A DNA stretch of 64,000 bases, taken from the NCBI GenBank assembly GCA_023634235.1, contig JAMKCF010000018.1, forward strand, positions 3,563,474-3,627,473, written 5' to 3'. This DNA comes from Pisaster brevispinus (taxonomy: Eukaryota > Echinodermata > Asteroidea > Forcipulatida > Asteriidae). Of this stretch, positions 35,201 to 46,981 are shown piece after piece (position 1 is the stretch's first letter; every line of letters begins with the position of its first letter). The notes beneath the pieces were generated by a model that worked only from the letters and a program-made list of their open reading frames with translations, had not been told where the DNA came from and ran no database searches. A program made the translations under genes and the position numbers.

Positions 35201-36685
35201 GTTTTCGCGGACTTGCCCATAGTTTGGGTACGGTCGGGTGCTGTCAAAATTACGGTATCCAGACGTTGATTTTCATAGGCGCTGTCTGTCTATAGGTTTT
35301 TTGTCTGTGATCCCACCTGTTGCGTGCGAGCGCCTTGACTAAAGCCTACCACTGGACGGACCCCCAGGGCCCACGTCCCTACCCCATACTCCCCCATTTT
35401 AGTATATAGAGTGCAATTTAACTAACTCGATTTGAGTATTTAATGTTTTGGGAAACTTTTTCTCAATTTATGACGATGTTTCAGCAGATTATCAAAATGA
35501 AAGCAACTAATCAGTGAAAGTTTTTGTCCTTGCTGCGAGCATTCATGAGATGAGGTCTTTCACTACATTATTTATTGCGCCAACCAAAAAGCAGAAAATA
35601 TAATACAACACACAATCTAAAACGAGTGTAAGATATTGTAAAGATGGTAATATTTCGGTATCATGCAAATCTATCCGTGCATTTGTTGTTATCATTATCA
35701 ATACATGTTCCGGTTTACACATTTGAATGAGACCTTGAACTTCCCTTGCTGAACTGTACCGGAACAATGTACACGAGCATAGTCTCCGCAATCATTTTTA
35801 TTGATCGGTGCGCATAATGACGTGTAGGTCTCACTGATCTCTATTATACTGACAGTATAGAGATCAGTGGTAAGTCTAGACGTACGTCACACGGCGAACA
35901 GAACCTCCCAACAGTCGGCTGCTCAAAGCACGCGTTTCACAGAAGGGTGAAATAGGCTGTCCATGGGCCGTTGGGTCTTGAGCACGACGGGCAAGCCGAA
36001 TTGATTAATTTGGTTAATTTTTAACCGTGCCAAGTGACCATGTTTTCTGGTACTATACATGGTATTAAGGCCTGTTTTACAAGTTCATGACTTTCGATTC
36101 ACCGAATTCAATCTCATACCTGCTTTTTGTTTGAACAACGAGAAAGATATTGACACCCGATGAAGTCCCAATGAGAAATCTGCGTTCATAACAGTACACT
36201 GATGATGAAATTCGTATAATAGACCAAAACATGTTCAGAGAGCAGAGGGTGGTGTTTGACGGGTTCCACCAGCCGGTACATGGCTGTGTTACACGGCGTG
36301 AGGACAGGGTATGTATTGCTCTAATTTCCAGTGGCGGTTGGCGTTTATTCTATATGGGTTCCATGACGGATTGGAAGCTGACCTATATAAACTTTGCTTC
36401 CATCAGCAATATCGTGACAAGGACAATTCAAGAATAGCTTGCAGAGTGCAGACTTCACTTGCGTATATAAACACAATAGGCCTAAGTCAAGTGCCTATAA
36501 AAACAAGCAAGTTTTTTTTGTGGGCTCGAATCCGGGCAAGCTAACCGATGATTTCACATTGAATAGAATTGCTAATTGTTGTTTTGCAATAATTGTTGTT
36601 TTGCAATATTTATTGATTTGTGCAATTCACAATAATCGACGTTAAAACAATGATTGTATGATCGAGAGAGATTGGCAAAGTCTGC
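32290..36685. other. non-coding stretch
   Basis: No supportable gene. AT-rich, mostly unique DNA upstream of the lectin. A hairpin with 13-bp perfect arms lies at 35832-35869 (CACTGATCTCTAT and its inverse). Open frames here are short and without recognisable motifs. Confidence 0.45.
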
Positions 36686-36689
36686 TTTG

Positions 36690-37278
36690 ATTTTGTTGAA
36701 CCGTTCGATTGTTTTAATCGGCCCAGATAAATGTAGATATATAGGCCCCCTACAACAAAACTAACATGTGAAAATTCATTTAAAAAGGTCGTGTTTTTGA
36801 GATATCACCGAAAATCCTGAGTGATTATGTCCACGCCTGAAGAATAATCCCTAATAGGAATACAAAATCTGAGAAACGTTTCTAACAGAAACGTTTCTCA
36901 GATTCAAATTTTTGGGGATAAAAACCGATATATTTTTCCATAACCACATTATTTTGAATCGAAATGTTTCTTAAAAATGCTTTATACTATCGAAAGCTGC
37001 TGTACTTTTAACCACATAAGGGTTTTTTGCCATTAATTGGAGTGATTTACCAAACGTATACATTCCCTTTAAATCCACTTGTGAGAGTTTTTCCAAAGTT
37101 CCCTTGTCGGGGAGGATCGTCCATTTACAAACGAACTAAAGGTTCGGTCATGTTGTTTTAAAGGTTGGGTATTTGGTAATTACTCAAAAAATTAGTGACC
37201 ATAAAAATGTACTTGGTATGAAGCACTGCTTAATGTGTAACATTTTGAGAAACAATTCCCTTCAAAGGAATGTGGTTT

Positions 37279-37331
<53 letters not shown>

Positions 37332-37592
37332 ATTCAAAAACATTTCAATCTGAGAAACGTTTCTGATGCATGAAACGTTTCTCAGGTTGTTGTATTCCAA
37401 TTACGGATTATTCTTTCTGCGTGGACGTAACCGCTCCAGATTTTCGGCAATATCTCAACTTAACGCTATACCACCTTTTGCAATTTTCACATGTTAGTTT
37501 TATTGTATATTATATAATTTTTATATCTACTTTATATAGGATTAAAACAACTGAATGGTTCAAAACCGAAAGGTATACTTTGCCTTTAATAC
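36690..37592. mobile_element. family G repeats in opposed orientation around a (GA)n tract
   Basis: The left part (36690-37060) runs GTTTTAATCGG, AACATGTGAAAATTCATTTA, GAAGAATAATCCC, then AATCTGAGAAACGTTTCT and its inverse. The right part (37340-37592) holds the same blocks inverted and ends in AAAGGTATACTTTGCC. Between them are GGTATTTGGTAATTACTCAA at 37168 and (GA)n at 37280-37328. The two halves make a large imperfect inverted repeat. No ORF. Confidence 0.6.
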
Positions 37593-37599
37593 AAATCCC

Positions 37600-38435
37600 A
37601 CACACTGAAACATAATAATGTGTTAAATGTTTGACCTATATAAGGAAGTGCTTGTGAATATTGGTAAGTGGATTCATTTTTTAGGTTATTGTCTTCAGTT
37701 TTGTATTGAAGTAGGCCTATCATGTGTTTGTCCAGGAATACGTCAGGGTGCAAGATAATAACGGAACCATTCATGTTATTGAATGGTCACGTGCTTCGCC
37801 GGCAGTCAGCCAAGTTGCATATCAATAATTTTTATACGTTTTACATCCTCCTTGTCAAGTCTCGTATAATTAAGAGAAATGCGTTTTTTAGAAGTTTCTT
37901 TTAAAGTGACTTCGCCTCAACGTTACCTTTATTTTGTTGTATTTCTCACAACCGAGCGTTTGGCGCTTGACAGTACTGGTGTTTTATATGGGCATGGTGT
38001 ACCCACCCCATTTTGTGTCTTCATTGTGTGCTTGCATTCCCAGGAACTATTTAGAGGACTGGGGTGGGTACTGGTACTTCTGTACAAGAGGAAACTGAAG
38101 TATGGTAACAAAACCATATCCCAATTTTTTGGTTAAAATAACATCGATTATAATCACTGTTGCATTCAGAAAACATGCAGAATTGGAGGAAACAATCCGT
38201 ACCAAGAAAATTATATTACCTTCATGTCTCAGTCGACCTCAGACGTGGGTCGTGACCTTTGTCAGCAGCCAGTCGAGGAAAGTGCATGGTCTCTTGACAC
38301 ACGACCGTGTTTTAAAGGGGACTCGAACCGCAGTTTAAAAAAACCCCAAAACAAACAACAACAACAACAACAATCGAACAACAACAACAACGGAACGACA
38401 ACATAATAACAATAATATCCGCCAATCAACGAACA
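37600..38435. other. non-coding stretch with (CAA)n tract
   Basis: No gene seen. A CAA-rich tract at about 38355-38405 adjoins the LINE fragment and could be a decayed A-rich insertion border. Confidence 0.4.
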
Positions 38436-38439
38436 TAAA

Positions 38440-38815
38440 GCTATCATCTCATCTAAGCGCTTTCGTCGAGTACAGCTGACATTGCGCACTCTGTAAGTAT
38501 TCTCCACTGTTCTCTATCAGCTGCCAAGTACCAGGTATGTCGGTCCTTGATGTTCAGGTCCGTGGCTTTCAGGTCTTTATTTATTCTGTTCAGCCATGTT
38601 GTTCTTTGACCGCCCCTTGGCAGCTTGTGATGACGTATACACTCCATAAGCGCTTGCTTGGCTGGTGTTTCATCAGGCAGTCTCAGGAGATGGCCTGTCC
38701 ATCTCAGGCGTCATTTGGTGATTATGACACTCCAAGGCTTCTCGTTGGTTTTTTCATAGAGAACTTTATTTGACACCTTTTTGGGCCACTGAAGGCCGAG
38801 GATTGAACGCAGGAG
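38440..38815 (-). pseudogene. LINE (non-LTR retrotransposon) reverse-transcriptase tail fragment
   Basis: The minus-strand frame from about 38815 to 38456 reads LLRSILGLQWPKKVSN, then one TGA, then RLRWTGHLLRLPDE, GGQRTTWLNRINKDLK and DREQWRILTE. The series R-W-x-GH-x-LR-x-P, G-x-x-x-x-W, I-x-K-D-L and D-R-x-x-W-R is the C-terminal tail seen after the RT domain in many non-LTR elements. The catalytic domains are absent, and one stop plus truncation show that it is dead. I cannot name the clade. Confidence 0.75.
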
Positions 38816-38857
38816 CCTCTATAAAGCTATAGAATGATGACATAAATCCATTTATCC

Positions 38858-39006
38858 TTATAGACTGTGCAAGTCTCGCGCGTATTCAAACATTGGGATC
38901 CGTTAAAGCGCGTGAGTTTGTTTCTTTAACGCGTTAAAGCAATGTACGTGGGACCACAGTGGTCCCAAAAATGTTCGAATACGCGCGAGACTTGCACGGT
39001 CTATTG
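38858..39006 (+). mobile_element. family D palindromic MITE, copy 1
   Basis: ~149 bp. Left arm TAGACTGTGCAAGTCTCGCG, right arm CGCGAGACTTGCACGGTCTA, so the ~34-bp arms pair. The centre has GTTAAAGCGCG, CTTTAACGCGTTAAAG and the perfect palindrome GGGACCACAGTGGTCCC. Non-autonomous. Confidence 0.9.
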
Positions 39007-39454
39007 CGTACTGCGTTATCCGTGTCGCTGCCATTATAATCATAGATATGTTATATATTCTATATCTATGATTAAAATACCTAGATCGGACGCGCGTACA
39101 AACGCGCCATTAGCCGTACACAAAAATTCCTGGTTCTTCATGGACGCGCTAAAAAGTCACGTGAACAGGGCAACGCACAGAAGATGAGAAAGGGGAATAA
39201 GTCTAAATGATACGGTAGGCTATTATTATTTGACAGGCTTGTGGTTCATTTTGAAGACCCCATGGAATAAATGACAAAAAGCAAGATTTATCAACTCAAC
39301 ATAAGGGAGCATGGATAAATTATGTCACGGGCACCCGGCCGCAATCCGGCGCGTTCATATGCGTGCAAGCTCAAACAAAAGAAAACACACACGGACTGTC
39401 ACACGTTCTTCTGTAATCGCCCAGTCTTGAGGGAGACTCACTATAAGGAACAAT

Positions 39455-39602
39455 TATAGACTGTGCAAGTCTCGCGCGTATTCGAACACTGGGATCCGTT
39501 AAAGCGCGTGAGTTTGTTTCCTTCACTCGTTAAAGCAATGTACGTGGGACCACAGTGGTCCCAAAAATGTTCGAATACGCGCGAGACTTGCACGGTCTAT
39601 TG
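39455..39602 (+). mobile_element. family D palindromic MITE, copy 2
   Basis: Nearly identical to copy 1, 450 bp away and in the same orientation. It differs mainly in the centre (CTTCACTCGTTAAAG for CTTTAACGCGTTAAAG). Immediate flanks are TTA and TTG, as in copy 1. Confidence 0.9.
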
Positions 39603-40555
39603 TGTGGGCCAAATGCCACTGCGTAGTTATAATCGGCTTACTAAAAAAAAACACCATAGCCTTTTCCCCGCAATAAGTCTACAGTCGTTTCAGTTGAAAA
39701 AATAAAATCCATATACAAGGTGTATTGTCTCTCCAACCTGGTATGTTTACATGGATACAAAAAAGATAAACCCTAGCATTTTCCCGCAATAAGTCTACTC
39801 TCGTTTCAGTTGAGAAAAAAAAATAGACTCCATATAAACGAAAATTGTATTTTCGGCCTGGTTTAATACATATACATTTTGGTGTGTTTTTTTAAAGGAA
39901 TTTCCTGCACTTCGTCGTCATATTTTTATTTAAAATGCTATATGAAGAATAAGTTACTATTATTATTGTTTTTATTAGAGGAAGAGCTTCGTTGAATACG
40001 GACACATTTAAAAAGTAGTATATCACAAGGGGATAGTCATTTATTTTTCACCAATAGCAGAATAAAGTTTTAGATGATCGGTATATTCAATATAAAACAA
40101 TACAAATTTGTATAGGAATTGATGGCAATACAGAAAAACCACCATTTGTGGCAGAATGTTGAAATATTACCATTGGAGATGCATTCTCTATTGTAAAGTA
40201 TTTCCCGGGTATTGCCAACGGAGTCGGACCTCTCTCATTCATCTTCATTTTGTGCAAATTGAACATGACCAATTAAAAGCAAACGATTAACAGTCTACCA
40301 CCCAGATACAGTCTACTACCCAAATAGAAATACTTCAATGTCAAAGTATTTATGTTATTTTTATCCTTAACCTAAGCAGAGTTCCAGAAGGTTTGTCTAC
40401 TCCAATAAATTAGCGCGAACGCCGCACTCACTCCTAAAATTAACACGTGAATGAAAACTGCCAGCGTTGTATACAAGACCACAAAATGAAATTGACACCC
40501 TGCAAACTCCCATTAATAATACACTTCTTATACCCGCTTGAATACTATCATTGTA

Positions 40556-40704
40556 CAATAGACCGTGCAAGTCTCGCGCGTATTCGAACATTTTTGGGAC
40601 CACTGTGGTCCCACGTACATTGCTTTAACGCGTTAAAGAAACAAACTCACGCGCTTTAACGGATCCCAATGTTCGAATACGCGCGAGACTTGCACAGTCT
40701 ATAA
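40556..40704 (-). mobile_element. family D palindromic MITE, copy 3
   Basis: Inverse orientation relative to copies 1 and 2, almost identical. It ends only 4 bp before a family E element, so two different foldbacks are stacked here. Confidence 0.9.
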
Positions 40705-40707
40705 TTA

Positions 40708-40891
40708 TAGAATGGACCTTATGCATTGACGTCATTCAGCCGCCATCTTACAGGTAAAACGGTGACGAAACAATCGAAACGCACAGATTTGTGCGCGCGG
40801 CGCACAGGATTGGCCAATGAACAACCTCCTTTTGACCTCTAGGATAGACGAGGGCGCCCTACTGAAATGACGTCATGTGCATAAGGTCTAT
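40708..40891 (+). mobile_element. family E MITE with CRE and YY1-like motifs, copy 1
   Basis: ~180 bp with ends GGACCTTATGCATTGACGTC and GACGTCATGTGCATAAGGTC. The palindromic CRE TGACGTCA occurs near both ends (40727-40734 and 40868-40875). GCCGCCATCTTA, the inverse of a YY1-like AAGATGGCGGC, lies at 40739-40750. A CCAAT-like ATTGGCCAATG lies near the centre. Copies at 47589-47763 (inverted) and 44452-44500 (fragment). Confidence 0.85.
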
Positions 40892-41057
40892 ACCCTCCAG
40901 AACATCGCCCTTATTGATGGGAAAACGTAACTGCTGTGTGAACGTATCATTTTAATTTTTAAAGTTAAAGAACAAAGTGTTTAAGTTGGGCCTACAGAGG
41001 GTTATATGAATAGTTCAAATGAAATCAATTTAGTCAGAAAAAAACGATTAGTAGTAC

Positions 41058-41091
41058 TCGCGAAAAGGCCGCCTTCGGCGGCCTTTCGCGA
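41058..41091. other. GC-rich perfect hairpin
   Basis: TCGCGAAAAGGCCGCC, loop TTC, then the inverse GGCGGCCTTTCGCGA with one bulged A. It is isolated: no tract of Ts, no gene end and no second copy noticed. Role unknown. Confidence 0.6.
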
Positions 41092-41830
41092 GGCTGTTAG
41101 TTTCCTGTGGTGATTGGCAGCTGGTGATTGGTCGAGGTAATTGTTTGATCGATTCTGAAAGTAAAAATAATAATGGAAAAGTTGTAGTTTCTATGGTACA
41201 CAGAGAGATACACACACACAGACGTATTGGCAGGAAATAATGAAATTGGGCCCAGATGTTGTACCATTTAATATCGGCGTAATAATTTATGCATAATGAA
41301 TGGTTGGTGTGCGAACTTGACCCAAATGGGAGAGCGGCCGGGTTTGCGGGTGGGTTGCGGGCCACGTTTTGGTGCCGCACGTGATTCGTGCCGCACGTCC
41401 CAACGTTGTTTTCGTTGCGCATGTTTTCGTAAATCATCAGCCGCGCTTTCATACCTTGCGTTCGTTCATCCTCTTTAAAAAAAAATATGTGAAATAAATC
41501 AAATTTTGAAATACGAAGAAAATAGAAAAATCGTACCCCCTTAGTATGATCACCGGACCGAAAAAAGGCCGTACGAAAATTTGCAGCCCGATCTATACAT
41601 GCACATGGGAGTTTTTCTTACACAAACAGACACGTTACTTGCATTAGTATATAGATAGATAGATAGATAGATAGTTTTAGTCACACACCTAAGTGGTGAG
41701 TGGCGAGTCGTTCGCCTCACGGCAGTATTCGGGAGGGCTGATGAGTGGCACTTGTCGCAACACGGTGCTCGGCGTCGTGTTGAGAGCTGGTGTCTGAAAG
41801 ACACCGAAAAGAATTGTCTCACGACAGTGT

Positions 41831-42403
41831 TGTTCCGTCCCAACTTGACAATTGTCCCAACTATAGTTGGGACTGGTCCCAACTTGAGTGTTAAAGTTGG
41901 GACGTCCCAAGTATAGTTGGGATCGCCCCTAGACTTCAACAGGACACCGTGATCGATCATGGGTCCTGATGCGATCGGCATTAATTAACAAGATTCTTTA
42001 TTTCAAACCCGGGTCTCGGCTCTGTACAAACTCATGTCAAAACTGGTTTGGAATGACAGTATACATTGTATCGCTCACAATGGACCGCTAACTCAGTGTA
42101 AATAGTGTTTTTAGAGGGTTCTGACAGCGGCGTCATGCTCAGTACCGCCGGGTGACGCTTTCTCAGTCTCAGTTAGGCCTACGCGAAAAACAAAATTCCA
42201 ATAAATCTCAAATATTCTCAAGGGAAAGTGGTCTAAAAAACTTCATACTATGATACTTACTACTATTATGTTTTTAGTTTAATCGTGGGGTGATTAAGTG
42301 TGCACTGTGCGATCCCAACTATAGTTGGGGCGCCCAACTTTAACACTCACGATGGGTCCAGTCCCAACTATAGTTGGGACGATCATCAAGTTGGGGCGGA
42401 ACA
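41831..42403 (+). mobile_element. family F foldback, second copy
   Basis: 573 bp, TGTTCCGTCCCAACTTGAC to TCAAGTTGGGGCGGAACA. It carries the 18-bp palindrome TCCCAACTATAGTTGGGA or close variants twice in each terminal region. The interior matches 17535-18179 in inverse order (TTAATTAACAAGATTCT, ACCCGGGTCTCGG, GACGCTTTCTCAG). No ORF of element origin. Confidence 0.85.
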
Positions 42404-44450
42404 CCCATACTGAGGGCAAACCGTTATTGTTTGTCCTCAGTTGTAGGTGCGGGAGTGTGTGTTTTTTAAATCACGGAGCGCCGAGAGAGCTACCACGCGC
42501 AGTACAAACGAGACGTGTGCGTCTCGTTTGTATTTTCACGAAGTGAAAACAATGCTGCAGACTCAACGACGTCTGGAAAGGTGTCGTGGGAGAAGGAAAA
42601 GGGAGGGTCGAGTATTAGAATATATTTATTTATGTATCATACATATATATTTCGCCCTGTGTCCCTATAGTGCTACCCTGTATATAGCCAGGGGTCGCCG
42701 TTGAAACAGTTGTTTATTTTAAAGCAATTGAATAGCTTGGTTGCTTCGTATCGTTGCCTGTTATTAGTAAACTGTAGACCCAAGAGTTTTGCAGGTGCGC
42801 CCTTGTATAGTTGTTTGTTTATTGAATTGAATAGGTTATTACTATTATTGTTGTTATTATTATTATTTTGTTGCAGAGTCAGGTTCAACGATTATTTTGA
42901 TGTTGAAAAATTATCGCGCTGACTTTTACGCTACACCGATCCGGCAGCAAGTAAATGTTTTTATCCTTAATAGTAATACCAATTAAATTAGTTTTTGAGC
43001 GGTGTAGGGTAATCAAGAATCCTCGAGATAAAATGTTTCACACGTGTCTTCTGTAGATAGACTAGGTAATATGTTACACAAGCAAGTCAGACACTATTAT
43101 TCCCATAGCAATCTGATTACGTAAAGATAAAAATAGCCTTATTTATAGTTAATACAAAATCATAGAGTCTGGGTTGGTAGGACACTCGACACCAAGTATC
43201 TGAAACGTTCCTGGGCACCTACAATGAAAAACATTCATTTTTGTTTTCAGAACATTCGTTTTCAGAACATTCAGGAACACAACAGTGTCGGCGGCTGGAA
43301 TGATTTGCCATCAAATCAAGTTCCCTTAATGAGACCCATGTCGTCACCAGGGGTGTATAAACTTGCTTGCAATTGGGAGGAGTGTTAATTAGGCCCCCTA
43401 TACAAAGACAACCACCGCCACCACTACCCAACAATATTATCCTCGTGTATATTATTGTATTGTGTATACTTCTTTTTCCATCATTTCGTCAATATCTTGT
43501 TAGGCTGGTACTCCGCGGTTTACCTAAAAGTACATATTTCGTAACAGGGGATGATTGACTGAAATTGCCACTATTTGTTTTGACCATTAATTTAATAAGC
43601 AAAAGGAAAAACAATTACATGCATACAAGCCGCATGAGACTGAGTACTGTTAGCAAAAACTGTCTTTCAAAAACATCATGCACGACCTAGTGCTTAGAAA
43701 TAATTATGTACGCATATAAGAAAACATGAAGGAGGGTATGTGAAACTTTTATATGTTGGCATTTTCCCTGTTTATTGGCTGTGTTATAACAAAATAAAAC
43801 ATCGCATGTTTCATGAACCCCTGCTGTCACTGACCGTTGTCTGTGCGGCCGAATAAGCTCTCACTACCGTACAAAACAATCACCACTCTAAATAGTATTA
43901 GGCCTACAGTTACAACGAGTTTGATATACGGTATACGATGGAGAAAGGAAATGAACAAACCTAATAAATAATTAAAACATAGCTCAGTCATAAACAACAA
44001 TGGTAATTAGCTATTGCTAACATTGGCATTAGCCATTAATATAGTTGCTACTCACATGATTATTGATAGGTCAACTTGCGATGGACTTTTCCAGGCCCCT
44101 TTCTCCTTTCTTGGCTGTGACATACAGCTACAGCGCAGCTTGCAATCATTTCCTTCCCTTTAATAATGTAGTCATACTAATTACAGTGATTTTGTTGACT
44201 AATTCAATACGGCGGGAGGGGATTTACGAACTTAAAAGACCGACCAAGATGATGTTGTGCATTACTATAGCACTAGTTTAAATGTCTACGCGTTCGTCAC
44301 GAGCTAATAGTGCGCGTTCAAATATTGTACCCTGTTCACGTGACCAATGGCGGCGCCCATGCCAGAACCTGCGTATATACGCGCGCCCGATGTAGGTCGC
44401 TGCCTGGCGTGTTGCGCACAACGCATTGCACAAAACGCATGGCGGACACA
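42404..44450. other. non-coding stretch
   Basis: No intact gene. (ATT)n-like sequence lies near 42840-42868. A short THAP-like coding remnant is listed separately at 43219-43311. The rest is unique-looking. Confidence 0.45.
43219..43311 (-). pseudogene. possible THAP-domain N-terminal remnant
   Basis: The minus-strand frame from Met at 43311 starts MANHSSRRHCCVPECSEN. CCVPxCxxN resembles the start of a THAP zinc finger (C-x2-4-C), as in THAP proteins and P-element-like transposases. After it the frame falls into a small duplication (ECSENE/ENKNEC) and stops; the downstream Cys-His half is missing. Support is only this short motif. Confidence 0.3.
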
Positions 44451-44451
44451 T

Positions 44452-44500
44452 GGATTTCCGGCCTAAGATGGTGGTGTGATGACGTCATTACATAAGGCCC
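44452..44500 (+). mobile_element. family E terminal fragment upstream of the fucosyltransferase
   Basis: CCTAAGATGGTGGTGTGATGACGTCATTACATAAGGCCC matches the right end of family E (CTGTAAGATGGCGGCTGAATGACGTCAATGCATAAGGTCC when copy 1 is inverted). Only ~45 bp is left. It keeps the YY1-like core and the CRE (44480-44487). Confidence 0.6.
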
Positions 44501-44689
44501 ATACTGATGGCCATTGGTCTCTATTATCATAGAGCAATGATTGACCTCATGCCGCCGCCCATACACAGCTTGTCAGTGGAAGACAGGTCTCACATCTCCA
44601 GGATTTCATTTCATTTATTTTGGTTGTGAAGCCAAGAAGGACTCTGAGAAAGGCGAACTTAATCACTGTACTTGCCAAGAACCCAAAGG

Positions 44690-44840
44690 AGAGAAGACAA
44701 GGAAGGAAGTTTCTGTTTTAGATGTGGAAGGAAAACCCCAGAGAAATATTCTGGGGAAAACCCACGCAGTCAGGTACGGATTCGAACAGGGGGTCCCAGA
44801 GGTGGAAGGCGAGGAAAGATACCACTACGCCTTATGGAAA
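44690..44840 (+). mobile_element. SINE family 4 copy
   Basis: Has TGTGGAAGGAAAACCCCAGA, GGGGAAAACCCACGCAGTCA, GGATTCGAACAGGGGGTCCC and AGGTGGAAGGCGAGGAAAGA. Its order of blocks parallels 52239-52375 (GGAGGAAAACCCCAAATGGG, then GATTTGAACCCACCGGGGCG). The ORF here is repeat-derived, not part of the fucosyltransferase. Confidence 0.6.
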
Positions 44841-45002
44841 AACGTGGAAGGATGGAAAACGTGTCTGCTGATGATGTTGATTAAAATGTGACTTTATTTG
44901 TATTATCTGCAGGTGCCGCTAGAGCTGATACCTTCCCTAGAACGTAACAGAGCCTCACGAACTCCTAAATTGACCGATTTTAAACTGAGAGCTGGTTCGA
45001 AG

Positions 45003-46981
45003 ATGTCCACAAATGTGAATACCATCCGCAACGCGAAGGTAACAAGTTGTGCTAAAAGTAAAAACTTGATGACGTTTTTTTCCCAGTTATATTATTGTAC
45101 ATGTTTATTTAAAAAGAAAATGATATGTGTACCTGTTTTCCCCTTCTCTGACGTCACAAGCACTATCTGCCTCATAGCCTGCCATTTTGGGACTCAGATT
45201 GCGCATGCAAGAAAATGTTGCGCCCAACTGCACGCGCGCGTATTGGCTTTCTGCGCACTGGCTAGTCACCCTGTAATTTTGCCAAGGCAGTTTATACAAG
45301 AGTGACTATGTTAGTGGCCTTCCATACAAAATGGTGGTTAATGTTTGAAAAAACAAAAGAAAGGTCTATCGAGGAATGTGACTCCCGGAATGGCGCAACG
45401 GTTTATGGTGTGTCTATGACGTCAGATTAATTGACACGAGAATGGCAAAAACCTCAACAATGATTTGCTTTTTTTCTTATTCTGTTGCAGAGGATTGTTC
45501 TGCTTGTTATCGGCGTGTTCATTAGTTTACAGTTCGTCGTCATTGTCACCAAATGGTTTGCAAACCCTTACGGTGTCTTGGAGTTTGCCGATTGGGTAAA
45601 TGTCGGTGGCGGATTCGGAAGTAAAGGGGTGGTCGGGACGGTGGCAGAAAAGATGAAGTACAGCAACGCCAGCTTACGGACTGCGGTAACTGACTTTAAC
45701 CGCAGTAGAACAGGGTCAAAGGAGGGCGTCCTTGTCAGTAATATTATTTCAAAAACAACGGGTGGTATTGTTGTTTCAAAGCCCGTCTCCAGACTAACTT
45801 CAGTGCAATCTAACACCTTAAAGAAACCAGCGTCTTCAGCTCGTCCCATTTTTCCATTAGTATCGCAAGCGTTGAAAGTAAACAGTTCAAATGAAAAGCA
45901 ATATAACATTTTAATTTTTGGCTTAAAAGATAGGTTAGCACAGAGGCTAGATTTTCTAATCGACAAAAATGGAACTTGGAGAAAAAAAACTAGTTGCGGC
46001 GAAAATGTTACAATCGATGTACATGTTGGCTATGAAAGTGATGATTTTGAAGGGCAGAATGCAGTTGTGTTTAATATGGATGAAATAGCGGTTGCAAAAG
46101 GGGTCGAGAAGCTGGCATCCATGCAAACATCCTCCAAACAGGCGTGGATTTACTACGGCCGGGAGCCAGCTGTTCGCTTGAGGCGAATGTTCAGCTCCTG
46201 TGGCAACCTTCCATTGCATGGGCTCTGGTCTTTTCATCACTACTCCGAAGTGCGCATGCCCTATGGTTCATTTGTTCCGACTACACCAATGACATCGAAA
46301 AACCAGTCTGATAGTTTCTGGTCACTTGGTAAGACAAAACTCGTGGCATGGATGGCGCGAAATTGCCTTCAAACATTTTGGCCGAGAAAAAAATTCGTAG
46401 GGAACTTACAGAGACATATCCCTGTGGATATTTACGGAGTATGTGGTACTTTGGCGTGCACCTATAGTCCAATTCAGGAATGCAGAAAAAAGTTAAGTGA
46501 ATACAAGTTCTACCTTGCACTGGAGAGCGCCGAGTGTGAGGAGTACATAACCGAGAAAATGTGGGAGACTGCGTTGGCAAATGGCATCGTCCCCGTGGTC
46601 TATGGGGCTCCCAAGTCGGCCTACCTAAGACAGGCGCCCCCTAACTCGTACATCTACGTCGGGGATTTTAACTCCACGAAGGCACTCGCTGAGTACTTGC
46701 AGATGTTAGATAAAAACCCGTCATTATACGCCAAGTACTTTGAGTGGAGGTACAAAGGCCACATCGAGGTATCCAAAAGGGCACAGGAACCCCTAGCCCC
46801 TAGTTTGTTTTGTTCACTCATACCTTTTATATCCAAAGTTGAAAAAGGGGGTGTTAAAAGGAAGGCATTTTCAGAGTTTCCGTTTTACAAATCGTGTAGA
46901 CTTCTGAAAAGGAAAGGGTTGGGCCCAGACGATCAACCTCCTATGCCGCACAGGGCAAAACATTGGAAATTTAACTGGTAA
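45003..46981 (+). CDS. alpha-1,3-fucosyltransferase-like (GT10), two coding exons
   Basis: Type II Golgi membrane enzyme predicted to move fucose from GDP-fucose to N-acetyllactosamine-type glycans. Exon 1 is 45003-45038 (MSTNVNTIRNAK, cytosolic tail). Exon 2 is 45491-46981, joined in phase 0 at AAG|GTAACA and TTGCAG|AGG, total 508 aa. TM anchor at about residues 14-35 (IVLLVIGVFISLQFVVIVT). A Ser/Thr-rich stem with NAS and NSS sequons follows. The N-terminal GT10 half has WIYYGREP and MPYGSF; the C-terminal half begins near KTKLVAWMARNC. The nucleotide-binding motif at about 350-384 (YKFYLALESAECEEYITEKM, then GIVPVVYG) is intact. A probable extra 5' exon piece starts at an acceptor at 44912/44913. 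The frame is open upstream of Met there, so a longer tail is possible. A single large catalytic exon is common in this family. Linkage specificity cannot be read from sequence. Confidence 0.92.

Noticed and set aside
41058..41091. Rho-independent terminator
   Set aside because: GC hairpin without a T tract, in a eukaryotic genome and not at a gene end.
44541..44891. 116-residue frame upstream of the fucosyltransferase
   Set aside because: Derived from a SINE family 4 copy also seen at 52239-52375.
45485..45490. Fucosyltransferase starting at TTG 45485
   Set aside because: TTGCAG is the splice acceptor; a 12-codon exon with ATG at 45003 and a GT donor gives a proper type II protein start.
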